A stretch of 9,004 bases of DNA from positions 1 through 9,004 of the forward strand of contig JASJBY010000171.1 in assembly GCA_030066245.1 (NCBI GenBank), in the 5' to 3' direction. How positions within the stretch are numbered: the first letter of the stretch is position 1; every line of letters starts with the position of its first letter. Both the position numbers and the translations under genes were made by a program. This document shows positions 1 through 5,808 of this stretch, one piece after another. This stretch comes from Gammaproteobacteria bacterium. Its GTDB lineage: Bacteria > Pseudomonadota > Gammaproteobacteria > JAABTG01. The notes beneath the pieces were generated by a model, which saw only the letters and a list, made by a program, of their open reading frames with translations, searched no databases and was not told the DNA's origin.

Positions 1-2
1 AG

Positions 3-138
3 GAGCCCGGGAGGGGCGTTGGCGCAGCGGCGTAGATGGCGGGCGGCGCATGGAAAGCGGAAGTCCGTCATCTCCGCTTCTCGCCAGGTCAGGGATGGCC
101 TGGCGAGATTTAGCGGAGCCAACGCCCCTCCCGGGCTC
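3..138. repeat. 136-bp element bounded by a perfect 21-bp inverted repeat, with a nested hairpin
   Basis: Positions 3-23 are the exact reverse complement of 118-138 (21 of 21 pairs). Inside it lies a second stem: 73-78 pairs with 112-117 (6 bp) and 79-88 with 99-108 (10 bp), separated by a three-base TTT bulge at 109-111 and closed by a 10-nt loop. The inner stem abuts the right outer arm, because 117 is directly followed by 118. The segment 24-72 is GC-rich and could hold another small stem, so the whole could fold as a branched, junction-like structure. No T-tract follows the outer arm, so an ordinary intrinsic terminator is unlikely. The fold could be a small non-autonomous mobile or repeat element, or a structured RNA. 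I see no target-site duplication and no coding potential. The structure is certain; its nature is not. Confidence 0.7.
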
Positions 139-357
139 GGGTTTAGCGTATTACCGAGCAGTTATCTAGATATTGCTCACGAGTGACGACGCGACAGACG
201 CGGGTGCGGGACTGTTCACCCTGACCGGGAGATGCCACCCACAGGCTGTTGTTTTGCAACAGCCTGCTAAAATAGCCCATGTGAAATGGTCGGATTGGGC
301 TTTCCCGCGTGGCTGTTCCGGCCGACGAGGTCTCAAGCTTGGCCTGGATGACAGATT
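139..357. other. Intergenic stretch with no recognisable gene
   Basis: Apart from the hairpin at 242-266, I see no protein gene that looks real in this stretch on either strand. Short open frames exist on both strands but have the composition of chance frames, and two of them run into the better-supported gene at 358. No convincing sigma-70 promoter with both boxes at proper spacing was found. Confidence 0.5.
242..266. repeat. Hairpin with a perfect 10-bp stem and 5-nt loop
   Basis: CAGGCTGTTG at 242-251 pairs perfectly with CAACAGCCTG at 257-266 around the loop TTTTG. On the + strand it is followed by CTAAAATAG, so a U-tract is missing. On the - strand it is followed by TGGGTGGC, so it is not a textbook terminator in that direction either. 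It lies about 90 bp upstream of the small gene at 358 and could be a terminator for something upstream, a protein-binding palindrome or the edge of a repeat element. The stem is certain; its role is unknown. Confidence 0.55.
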
Positions 358-621
358 ATGCGCATCAACGTCGAGTGCCAAAGCCAAGAAGGCGAAGAGT
401 CCGTACCGTGCCGCTTCTTTCTGGGAAAACGGCCGGTGAAGGTGATGGAGGTCCTCGACCGCTGGCTGGGGAACCATCATCATTACTTCAAGGTGCAGGG
501 CGACGACGGCGCCATCTACCTGTTACGCCACGACACGGATAAATGGGACTGGAACCTGACCATGTTTGCCAGCGGCGAGGCATGGAACACGGCGCTACGG
601 GACCAGTCTACCAAGCATTAG
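358..621 (+). CDS. Small conserved-looking hypothetical protein, 87 aa
   Basis: The ATG at 358 opens an 87-residue frame ending in TAG at 619-621. The product is hydrophilic, with no signal peptide or membrane segment, so it is probably cytoplasmic. Two cysteines (Cys7, Cys18), a His-His-His-Tyr run near residue 45 and an aromatic C-terminal part (WDWNLTMF) are visible. The stretch YLLRHDTDKWDWNLTMF resembles the strand-turn-strand ending of short uncharacterised proteobacterial proteins, but I cannot name a family. The Shine-Dalgarno is weak (GGATGA just upstream). Codon use fits the neighbouring genes better than the overlapping frames do. The gene ends immediately before the first possible start of the kinase gene, so the two may be co-transcribed. 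No function is proposed. Confidence 0.7.
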   Translation: MRINVECQSQEGEESVPCRFFLGKRPVKVMEVLDRWLGNHHHYFKVQGDDGAIYLLRHDTDKWDWNLTMFASGEAWNTALRDQSTKH

Positions 622-681
622 GTGCAGCGGTGGCTGGAGCAGGCACCGTGTAACCCGCATGCCTCAGGGAATCCAGTCGTC

Positions 682-2637
682 GTGCCTTCCAGCTTTTTGC
701 ATACCCTCAGATTTCAGATTGCTTCGACTCTGCTTCTGCTCCTGCTTCTGGTGGCCGGGTCGATTGTTTTCACCTTCCGTCAGTTCGAGCAGCGCCAGAG
801 CGATACCGCCGTCCTCAACCTGGCAGGCAAACTGCAGGACACGGCGGAGCGGCTCCACCTGCAGGGCATCAATTATCTGGAGAACGCGCCCCGCGACTAC
901 CCGACCTACTACCGCGATGTGCGGCTTTACTACCGCGATCTCATGGCATACGTCACCACCTTCAACGAGATCACGGACGCCTTCATGGACGGTAGCTTCT
1001 CGCCGGAGCTGACCGCTCTGGGCCGGACAGTACAGCCCTTGCTGGACGATGACACCCGTGGCGCCGTGCGCCAGCTTCAGGAAACCTGGGCCGAATTCAG
1101 TGAAGAGCTCACGGATGCCCTGGGCAACAACCCGGCAGAGCCTCGCCTCGAGTATGCCGCCGAGCACATCGTCAACAGCCGAAGAGCGTTGCAAGAGGCG
1201 ACCGACGCCGTCTTCTCGGAGTATCAACGCCTGGTGGTGCAGCGGGTTGGGCAGATCACCGTCGTTAACCGCATCGTCCTGTTCCTGGCCCTGATCATCA
1301 CCCTCGCCATCATCGTCTGGTTTTACGCCACCGTGCTGCGCCCCCTGGAGCGAGCCGTACACGGTTTTCGCCAGGTCTCCCGCGGCGACTTCGGTCATCA
1401 GGTTGCGGTAACCGGCAATAACGAGATCGGCTGGATGACCCACTCTTTCAACGAGCTGTCCGTCCGTCTGCACGCACTGTTCCGCCTCATCGACAGGATC
1501 CAGAGCGGCAGTGATCTGGACAGCACGTTGCGGTTTGTATGGGAAGAGTTCGGGGCCATCCTGCCCATCGACTGGGTCGGCTCCCTGTTCCTGACCGGCG
1601 ACAAGGAATGCATGGTGCTGGAGCGGGCTTTCGCGGACGCTCACGCAGAAGTTGGAGAGCACCGGCGTTACAGCCTGGAGGGGACCCTGCTGAAAGAAGC
1701 AATGGCGAGCGGCGAGCCGCTGCACATCGCCGACCTGGAGCAGGCGGCCGCCGAGAATCCAGCCAGGCGGTTCGCTAAGCTGCTCTCCGAAAAGGGCATG
1801 CACAGCGCCATCTTCCTGCCGCTCACCGACAACACCCCTGTGCCGAGCCTGCTCGCCTTCGCCACCCGGCGGAAACATGCCTACACGCCGGAGCACCTGG
1901 AACTGCTCACGAACATCGGCCACCTTGTTGCCCACAGCTTTGGAAAAACCGTCAAGCTCGTGGAGCAGGCCCGACTCGCAGCCATCGGCGAGTTCGCGTC
2001 CAGCATCGCCCACGAGATCCGCAATCCGCTGGCCACCATCGCCCTCGCCCTGGACTACTTCAAGCGCTCGAACCTGCCGCCGCCCGCGCAACGGCGCGCC
2101 GAGCTGGCGGCCAGCGAGGTGGAGCGCATGGAACGGCTGCTGGAGGACATCCTTCTATACGCCAAGCCCCTCAAGCTGCAGCTGGCGAGGGTTGGGCTGA
2201 CTGAGGCCCTCGAGGGGTTTCTCGATGCGAACCGCTCGCTTTCCGAGCACCGCCACCAGACTATCGCTTTCCGCGCATCCGGAAAGCAGGGCAGCGCGAT
2301 AGCCGACTGGGATCGCCTCACCCAGGTGTTCCTGAACCTGCTGCGCAACGCCTGCGAAGCGGCGCCGGACCACAGCACAATCCAATGGCAGCTGCAGAGC
2401 GACGCCAGTGCCGGCACGGTTTCCGTCTCCGTGACCAACGACGGCGAGCCGATCCCCCCCGATGCCTTGCAGCGACTGGCGGAGCCTTTCTACACCACCA
2501 AGTCCCAGGGCACAGGCCTGGGTCTCAGCATCGTCAAGCGCATCGTCGACGCCCACGGCGGCGAGCTGCTCATCACATCCAGCGCCGAGTCCGGCACCCG
2601 CATCTGCGTCGTTCTACCGTCCGTAGCCGCCAGCTGA
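682..2637 (+). CDS. Membrane sensor histidine kinase (TM-sensor-TM-HAMP-GAF-HisKA-HATPase)
   Basis: The product is a bitopic sensor kinase expected to autophosphorylate on histidine and pass the phosphate to a response regulator. From the GTG at 682 it has 651 residues. TM1 is at about 11-32, followed by a periplasmic region at about 33-197 of predicted helices with the motif YYRDVRLYYRD. TM2 is at about 198-219, HAMP at about 220-272, and a GAF-like domain at about 275-425. HisKA follows with AHEIRNPL and phospho-acceptor His444, then an HATPase with N-box LLRNACEA (Asn556) and G-box GTGLGLSIVKR (from Gly610). The frame is open from GTG 622, which would add 20 residues. I prefer 682 because AGGGA lies about 11 nt upstream and TM1 then starts near the N-terminus. 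The transmitter is closest to the NtrB/AtoS/PilS-like class. No response regulator gene is adjacent, so the partner is encoded elsewhere. The stimulus is unknown. Confidence 0.93.
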   Translation: MPSSFLHTLRFQIASTLLLLLLLVAGSIVFTFRQFEQRQSDTAVLNLAGKLQDTAERLHLQGINYLENAPRDYPTYYRDVRLYYRDLMAYVTTFNEITDAFMDGSFSPELTALGRTVQPLLDDDTRGAVRQLQETWAEFSEELTDALGNNPAEPRLEYAAEHIVNSRRALQEATDAVFSEYQRLVVQRVGQITVVNRIVLFLALIITLAIIVWFYATVLRPLERAVHGFRQVSRGDFGHQVAVTGNNEIGWMTHSFNELSVRLHALFRLIDRIQSGSDLDSTLRFVWEEFGAILPIDWVGSLFLTGDKECMVLERAFADAHAEVGEHRRYSLEGTLLKEAMASGEPLHIADLEQAAAENPARRFAKLLSEKGMHSAIFLPLTDNTPVPSLLAFATRRKHAYTPEHLELLTNIGHLVAHSFGKTVKLVEQARLAAIGEFASSIAHEIRNPLATIALALDYFKRSNLPPPAQRRAELAASEVERMERLLEDILLYAKPLKLQLARVGLTEALEGFLDANRSLSEHRHQTIAFRASGKQGSAIADWDRLTQVFLNLLRNACEAAPDHSTIQWQLQSDASAGTVSVSVTNDGEPIPPDALQRLAEPFYTTKSQGTGLGLSIVKRIVDAHGGELLITSSAESGTRICVVLPSVAAS

Positions 2638-2725
2638 CACCCGCTTCCCCCCGCGCACCTTCCAGTCTGCTTGCCCAGTCCCTTGGATTTACGTCTCGGA
2701 AGGTGAACACGGCACCGGCGACAAC

Positions 2726-2749
2726 GAATCAAGTCATTGATTCACTTGA
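2726..2749. promoter_or_regulatory. Interlocking palindromes, possible operator
   Basis: GAATCAA (2726-2732) and TTGATTC (2737-2743) form a perfect 7-bp inverted repeat around GTCA. TCAAGT (2729-2734) and ACTTGA (2744-2749) form a second 6-bp inverted repeat that shares bases with the first, so only one can form as a hairpin at a time. The AT-rich palindromes stand out in GC-rich surroundings and lie about 140 bp upstream of the predicted -35 box of fccA. A dimeric regulator site is the simplest reading, but it is inferred. Confidence 0.35.
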
Positions 2750-2890
2750 CTAAACGCCGACAGGCAGGAGACCGCGTCAACAGCCCGGTGTGGGCGGCCG
2801 GACAGCCGCGCCCTACCAAGAGCGGCACAGGAAGACGCGTAAAAACAAGACCCTACCTGCCCTGTCCAGCCGGCGGCGGTCACTTTTTCC

Positions 2891-2919
2891 TTGTCTAAAA
2901 CGCTGTCTAGCTGGATAAT
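2891..2919 (+). promoter_or_regulatory. Predicted sigma-70-type promoter for fccAB
   Basis: TTGTCT (2891-2896) and GATAAT (2914-2919) are separated by exactly 17 nt and match the -35 and -10 consensus at 4 and 5 of 6 positions. Transcription would begin near 2926, giving a leader of about 134 nt before the fccA ATG. TGTCTA occurs twice 12 bp apart (2892-2897, 2904-2909), overlapping the -35 and the spacer, which might be a regulator half-site pair. This is the best promoter-like pair I found between the kinase and fccA; it has not been shown experimentally. Confidence 0.5.
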
Positions 2920-3059
2920 CGGGCTATCGACGCTAGGTCGTACGCCCCATGACGGGCCACTGCCGAGCCGTAACATCGGTTTGCGTTTGGCCCCACTGCC
3001 GTAATCGAAGAAAAAGCAGGGGCGAGTCCGTTCGTTCCATCCTAACTCGGAGGATCTCA

Positions 3060-3647
3060 ATGAAAACCAGAAACCTCTCTGCCTTGCTCATCACGGCGGG
3101 CCTGTTGGCAGGCGCTCCGGCCGTCGCGGCCGATCTCGACGCAGAAATGATCAGCAACACCTGCGCCGGCTGCCACGGCACCGACGGCGCAAGCGTTGGT
3201 CAGGCACCCGTGATTGCCGGCATGAACGAGATGTATCTGATGCAGACCATGCAGAACTACAAAGACGGTCTGCGCTACGGCACCATCATGGAACGAATCG
3301 CCAGGGGTTACGACAAGGGCCAGATCATGGACATGTCCAAGCACTATGCCGGTCAGCCCTGGGTGAATGCGGAGCAGGAAGTTGACAGCGCGCTGGCCGC
3401 GAAAGGTAAGCAACTGCATATGGCAAAGGGCTGCGTCGGTTGTCACGGGGCCAACGGCATCTCACCGATTCCCACCACACCGAGGCTGGCTGGACAGTAC
3501 GCGGACTACATGGTCATCACCATGCAGCAGTACCAGAATCCCAAAGTTGCCATCCCCCCGGTCGCCATGCCCATGCGTGGCATGCTAGCCGGAATGAGCG
3601 AGGAGGACCTCAAGGCCCTGGCTCACTTCTACGCCAGCCAGAAATAA
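3060..3647 (+). CDS. fccA: Flavocytochrome c sulfide dehydrogenase, diheme cytochrome c subunit
   Basis: This is the electron-accepting heme subunit of flavocytochrome c (FccAB), which takes electrons from the FAD subunit during periplasmic sulfide oxidation and passes them to soluble c-type cytochromes. The product has 195 residues. A Sec signal peptide (about 1-24, ending APAVAA) precedes two cytochrome c domains of the c4/class I type with heme sites CAGCH (Cys35, Cys38, His39) and CVGCH (Cys125, Cys128, His129). Met-rich segments (MPMRGMLAGM in the second domain) can supply axial ligands. The mature size of about 170 residues fits the diheme (roughly 21 kDa) type known from purple sulfur bacteria, not the shorter monoheme form. 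The ATG at 3060 is chosen because GGAGGA sits 6 nt upstream and it starts the signal peptide; the frame is open further upstream from 2949. fccB begins 12 nt after the stop. Confidence 0.93.
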   Translation: MKTRNLSALLITAGLLAGAPAVAADLDAEMISNTCAGCHGTDGASVGQAPVIAGMNEMYLMQTMQNYKDGLRYGTIMERIARGYDKGQIMDMSKHYAGQPWVNAEQEVDSALAAKGKQLHMAKGCVGCHGANGISPIPTTPRLAGQYADYMVITMQQYQNPKVAIPPVAMPMRGMLAGMSEEDLKALAHFYASQK

Positions 3648-3659
3648 GGAGAACAAGCC

Positions 3660-4934
3660 ATGAGCATCAACCGTAGAGAGTTCGTCAAGGCCCTCGGCAC
3701 CGCGACTGCTGTCAGCGCCGTCGGTTTCCCTTTCATCGTGCAGGCTGGCACCAAGGCCAAGGTCGTCGTCATCGGTGCCGGCTACGGCGGTGGCACGGCC
3801 GCCAAGTATCTGCGCAAGTACAGCCCGGACATCGACGTCACCCTCATCGAGAAAGACAAGCACTTCTACTCCTGCCCCTTCAGCAATGAGGTGATCTCCG
3901 GCGAGCGTTCCCTGGATTCCATCCGCTTCGGTTTCGACGGCCTGGCCGGCCACGGCGTCAAGGTCGTCACCGACATGGTCACGGACATCGACGCGGCCAA
4001 GAAGACCGTCAAGACCCAGGGCGGCAAGAGCTTCAAGTACGACTACCTGGTCGTCTCCCCCGGCGTCTCCTTCAAGCCCGGGGGCATCGAAGGCTACGAC
4101 GAAGCGGCGATGGAGAAGATGCCCCACGCCTGGAAGGCGGGCCCCCAGACCGCGTTGCTGCGCAAGCAGCTGGAGAGCATGAAGGACGGCGGCGTGGTCA
4201 TGATCGCGGCCCCGCCGAATCCTTTCCGCTGCCCCCCGGGACCCTACGAGCGGGCTGCCCAGGTCGCCCACTACCTGAGTCATCACAAGCCCAAGTCCAA
4301 GGTCATCATCATGGATGCCAAGGACAAGTTCTCCAAGCAGGGCCTGTTCACCGCCGGCTACAACAAGTTCTACAAGGGCATGATCGAATGGCGCTCGGCG
4401 GCCAACGACGGCCGGGTGCTCGGTGTGGACGCCAAGACCGGTACGGTCATGACCGAATTCGACGAGCACACACCGGACGTAGCCAACATCATCCCTCCCC
4501 AGCGTGCCGCCGCCATCGCCGTCAACGCCGGCTTGACCAATGACAGCGGCTGGTGCCCGGTGGACCAGCGCACCTTCGAGTCCACCCAGCACAAGGACGT
4601 CTACGTCATCGGCGATGCCTCCATCGCCGGCAAGATGCCCAAGTCCGGCTATTCGGCCAACTCCCAAGGCAAAGTGGCGGCTGCCGCCATCGCCGCCCAG
4701 GTCACCGGCGTGAAGATGCCTGAACCTTCCTACGTCAACACCTGCTACAGCCTGATTACGCCTGACTACGGCATCTCCGTGGCTATGGTGTACAGGCTGC
4801 AGAATGGCCAGATCGTTGGCGTCAAGGGGGCGGGCGGTCTCTCGCCCATGAAGGCCTCGGAAGACACCCGCGAGGCCGAAGCCCTGTATGCCCGAAGCTG
4901 GTTCTACAACATTATCGCCGACATCTACGGCTGA
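3660..4934 (+). CDS. fccB: Flavocytochrome c sulfide dehydrogenase, FAD subunit
   Basis: The flavoprotein subunit oxidises sulfide to sulfur or polysulfide and gives the electrons to the FccA hemes. It has 424 residues, typical for FccB. A twin-arginine signal (NRREFVKAL, Arg5-Arg6, then a hydrophobic stretch to about 29) indicates Tat export with FAD already bound. The dinucleotide-binding motif VVVIGAGYGG is at 35-44. Cys72 in FYSCPFSNEV matches the cysteine that covalently binds FAD in the Allochromatium enzyme. Cys191 (RCPPGP) and Cys362 (NTCYSL) match the redox-active disulfide near the flavin; the 119-residue spacing from Cys72 to Cys191 equals that between Cys42 and Cys161 of the Allochromatium mature protein. 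YVIGDA near residue 317 is the second FAD-contact motif, and the C-terminal part is the FCSD flavin-binding domain. AAGGAG lies 8 nt before the ATG. It forms an operon with fccA. Confidence 0.95.
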   Translation: MSINRREFVKALGTATAVSAVGFPFIVQAGTKAKVVVIGAGYGGGTAAKYLRKYSPDIDVTLIEKDKHFYSCPFSNEVISGERSLDSIRFGFDGLAGHGVKVVTDMVTDIDAAKKTVKTQGGKSFKYDYLVVSPGVSFKPGGIEGYDEAAMEKMPHAWKAGPQTALLRKQLESMKDGGVVMIAAPPNPFRCPPGPYERAAQVAHYLSHHKPKSKVIIMDAKDKFSKQGLFTAGYNKFYKGMIEWRSAANDGRVLGVDAKTGTVMTEFDEHTPDVANIIPPQRAAAIAVNAGLTNDSGWCPVDQRTFESTQHKDVYVIGDASIAGKMPKSGYSANSQGKVAAAAIAAQVTGVKMPEPSYVNTCYSLITPDYGISVAMVYRLQNGQIVGVKGAGGLSPMKASEDTREAEALYARSWFYNIIADIYG

Positions 4935-4956
4935 GTTCGTCCCGGCGCACCGCGAT

Positions 4957-4988
4957 TCAAACGGCGGGACCCGAGTCCCGCCGTTTGA
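4957..4988 (+). terminator. Very strong hairpin after fccB, probable terminator
   Basis: Positions 4957-4970 pair perfectly with 4975-4988 (14 bp) around the tetraloop CCGA. The stem is GC-rich and flanked by A/T pairs. It starts 22 nt past the fccB stop and is followed by CTTCCCCC instead of a run of T, so it may act as an intrinsic terminator of imperfect type or protect the 3' end of the fccAB mRNA. Because it is nearly symmetric it could also block transcription from the other side. It separates fccAB from the DUF302 gene. Confidence 0.7.
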
Positions 4989-5196
4989 CTTCCCCCGTAG
5001 GCCAGGTGATTCACGGTGCTCCGTTAATCAAGAGAGTGCCGGGCAGCCAGGCATAACGGCTGTAGCGTGCACACGCCCCACCGTGTACAAGGAAACCTGG
5101 ACCACTCAATCCCCAACCATGCGAGGCACAGGCTCAGCGGCGCCCGAGCTGCGGTGCGGTGTCGACAAAATGCCGGGGACTGCTGAACGGAGAAAA

Positions 5197-5676
5197 ATGA
5201 ACATGCGCCGATTTGTCATCTTGACGCTCGCAATTGGCTTTGCGCTCAGCGCCGCATCAGCCTGGTCAGAAGGACAGGACGCGCCTGTGGTTGTCTATCC
5301 CGCCGACAGCGATTTCGAAGACGTGATAGAGAACATAAAGATGGCGGTTGAGGACCGGGGCATGCTGGTCAGCGGTACGCTTCATGTCCAGGACATGCTC
5401 ACGCGCACGGCAAAAGACCTGGGATTCGACAAGAACATATACTTGCATGCCGAGTCCGTGGAATTCTGCAGCGCGGTCATGTCCCATCAGATGGTTGCCG
5501 CGGATCCCCGCAACCTGGTTATCTGCCCCTTCACCATCGCCGCCTATGAACTCGCAGCGGAGCCCGGCCGGGTTTACATCGCTTACCGTAAGCAGTTCCT
5601 TGCTGGCGACGCCGACGAGGCCACGTCAGCGGTCATCAGGATGCTGGACGAGATTGCCCGGGAAGCGGCCGAGTAA
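5197..5676 (+). CDS. Secreted DUF302-family protein
   Basis: The product is a 159-residue protein with a Sec signal peptide (about 1-22, MNMRRF followed by a hydrophobic core and ending in ASA), so it is probably periplasmic. The rest reads as a DUF302 domain: a helix with VEDRGMLVSGTLHVQDMLTRTAKDLG, the hallmark VEFCSAVMSHQMVAADPRNLVICPF with Cys91 and Cys110, and YIAYRKQ near the end. DUF302 is a small alpha/beta fold of unknown biochemical function; I assign no activity. The frame is open upstream from 4888, but the signal peptide and GGAG (5189-5192) point to the ATG at 5197 or the ATG two codons later at 5203, which has the better spacing. It follows fccAB but is separated by a strong hairpin and about 208 bp, so it probably has its own promoter. 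No clear promoter was found. A role near sulfur oxidation is inferred from position only. Confidence 0.88.
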   Translation: MNMRRFVILTLAIGFALSAASAWSEGQDAPVVVYPADSDFEDVIENIKMAVEDRGMLVSGTLHVQDMLTRTAKDLGFDKNIYLHAESVEFCSAVMSHQMVAADPRNLVICPFTIAAYELAAEPGRVYIAYRKQFLAGDADEATSAVIRMLDEIAREAAE

Positions 5677-5808
5677 GCCAGTACCTCCTTTGCAACCCTG
5701 GCTCGAAGGAAACAAGAGACAGGTGTCGATAGTGCACACTCCCGGAACGATGGTACAGACCGGATCTGCCTGCGCTCAGCAGAGCTACCGGCGTCCAGGA
5801 CAGCCGAC

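Larger units (their letters stand above)
2638..3059. other. 422-bp intergenic region upstream of fccA
   Basis: No convincing gene is seen here. A 108-codon open frame on the - strand (2734-3060) has unlikely composition and is treated as chance. The region holds interlocking palindromes at 2726-2749, a sigma-70-like promoter at 2891-2919 and a 9-bp direct repeat at 2957-2965 and 2993-3001, and it ends in a strong Shine-Dalgarno for fccA. No clear intrinsic terminator for the kinase gene is visible. A GC-rich imperfect hairpin near 2792-2813 is the only candidate and lacks a T-tract. Confidence 0.6.

Noticed and set aside
3..138. Integron attC recombination site
   Set aside because: GTTGGC lies at the left and GCCAAC at the right, the reverse order of RYYYAAC...GTTRRRY, and flanking bases do not fit the core site. 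No integrase or cassette is seen.
166..483. 105-codon - strand frame overlapping the small gene at 358
   Set aside because: No ribosome binding site or recognisable domain. It crosses the hairpin at 242-266, and the + strand gene has better codon use.
664..2091. 475-codon open frame on the - strand inside the histidine kinase gene
   Set aside because: It is an antisense shadow of a GC-rich gene. The + strand frame encodes clear kinase domains, while the - strand product shows no recognisable family.
2792..2813. GC-rich hairpin as a terminator for the kinase gene
   Set aside because: The stem is imperfect, lies about 155 bp past the stop and has no T-tract, so the claim is too weak to list as a feature.
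2734..3060. 108-codon - strand frame in the fccA upstream region
   Set aside because: Its composition is not protein-like for this genome, it has no motif, and it covers the promoter and leader of fccA.
3585..4667. 360-codon open frame on the - strand opposite fccB
   Set aside because: It is rich in Gly, Val, Asp and Leu as expected from the complement of fccB codons. All FccB motifs are on the + strand.
4985..5015. TTGACT at 4985 as a -35 box for the DUF302 gene
   Set aside because: No acceptable -10 box lies 16-18 nt downstream, and the hexamer is largely part of the hairpin stem.
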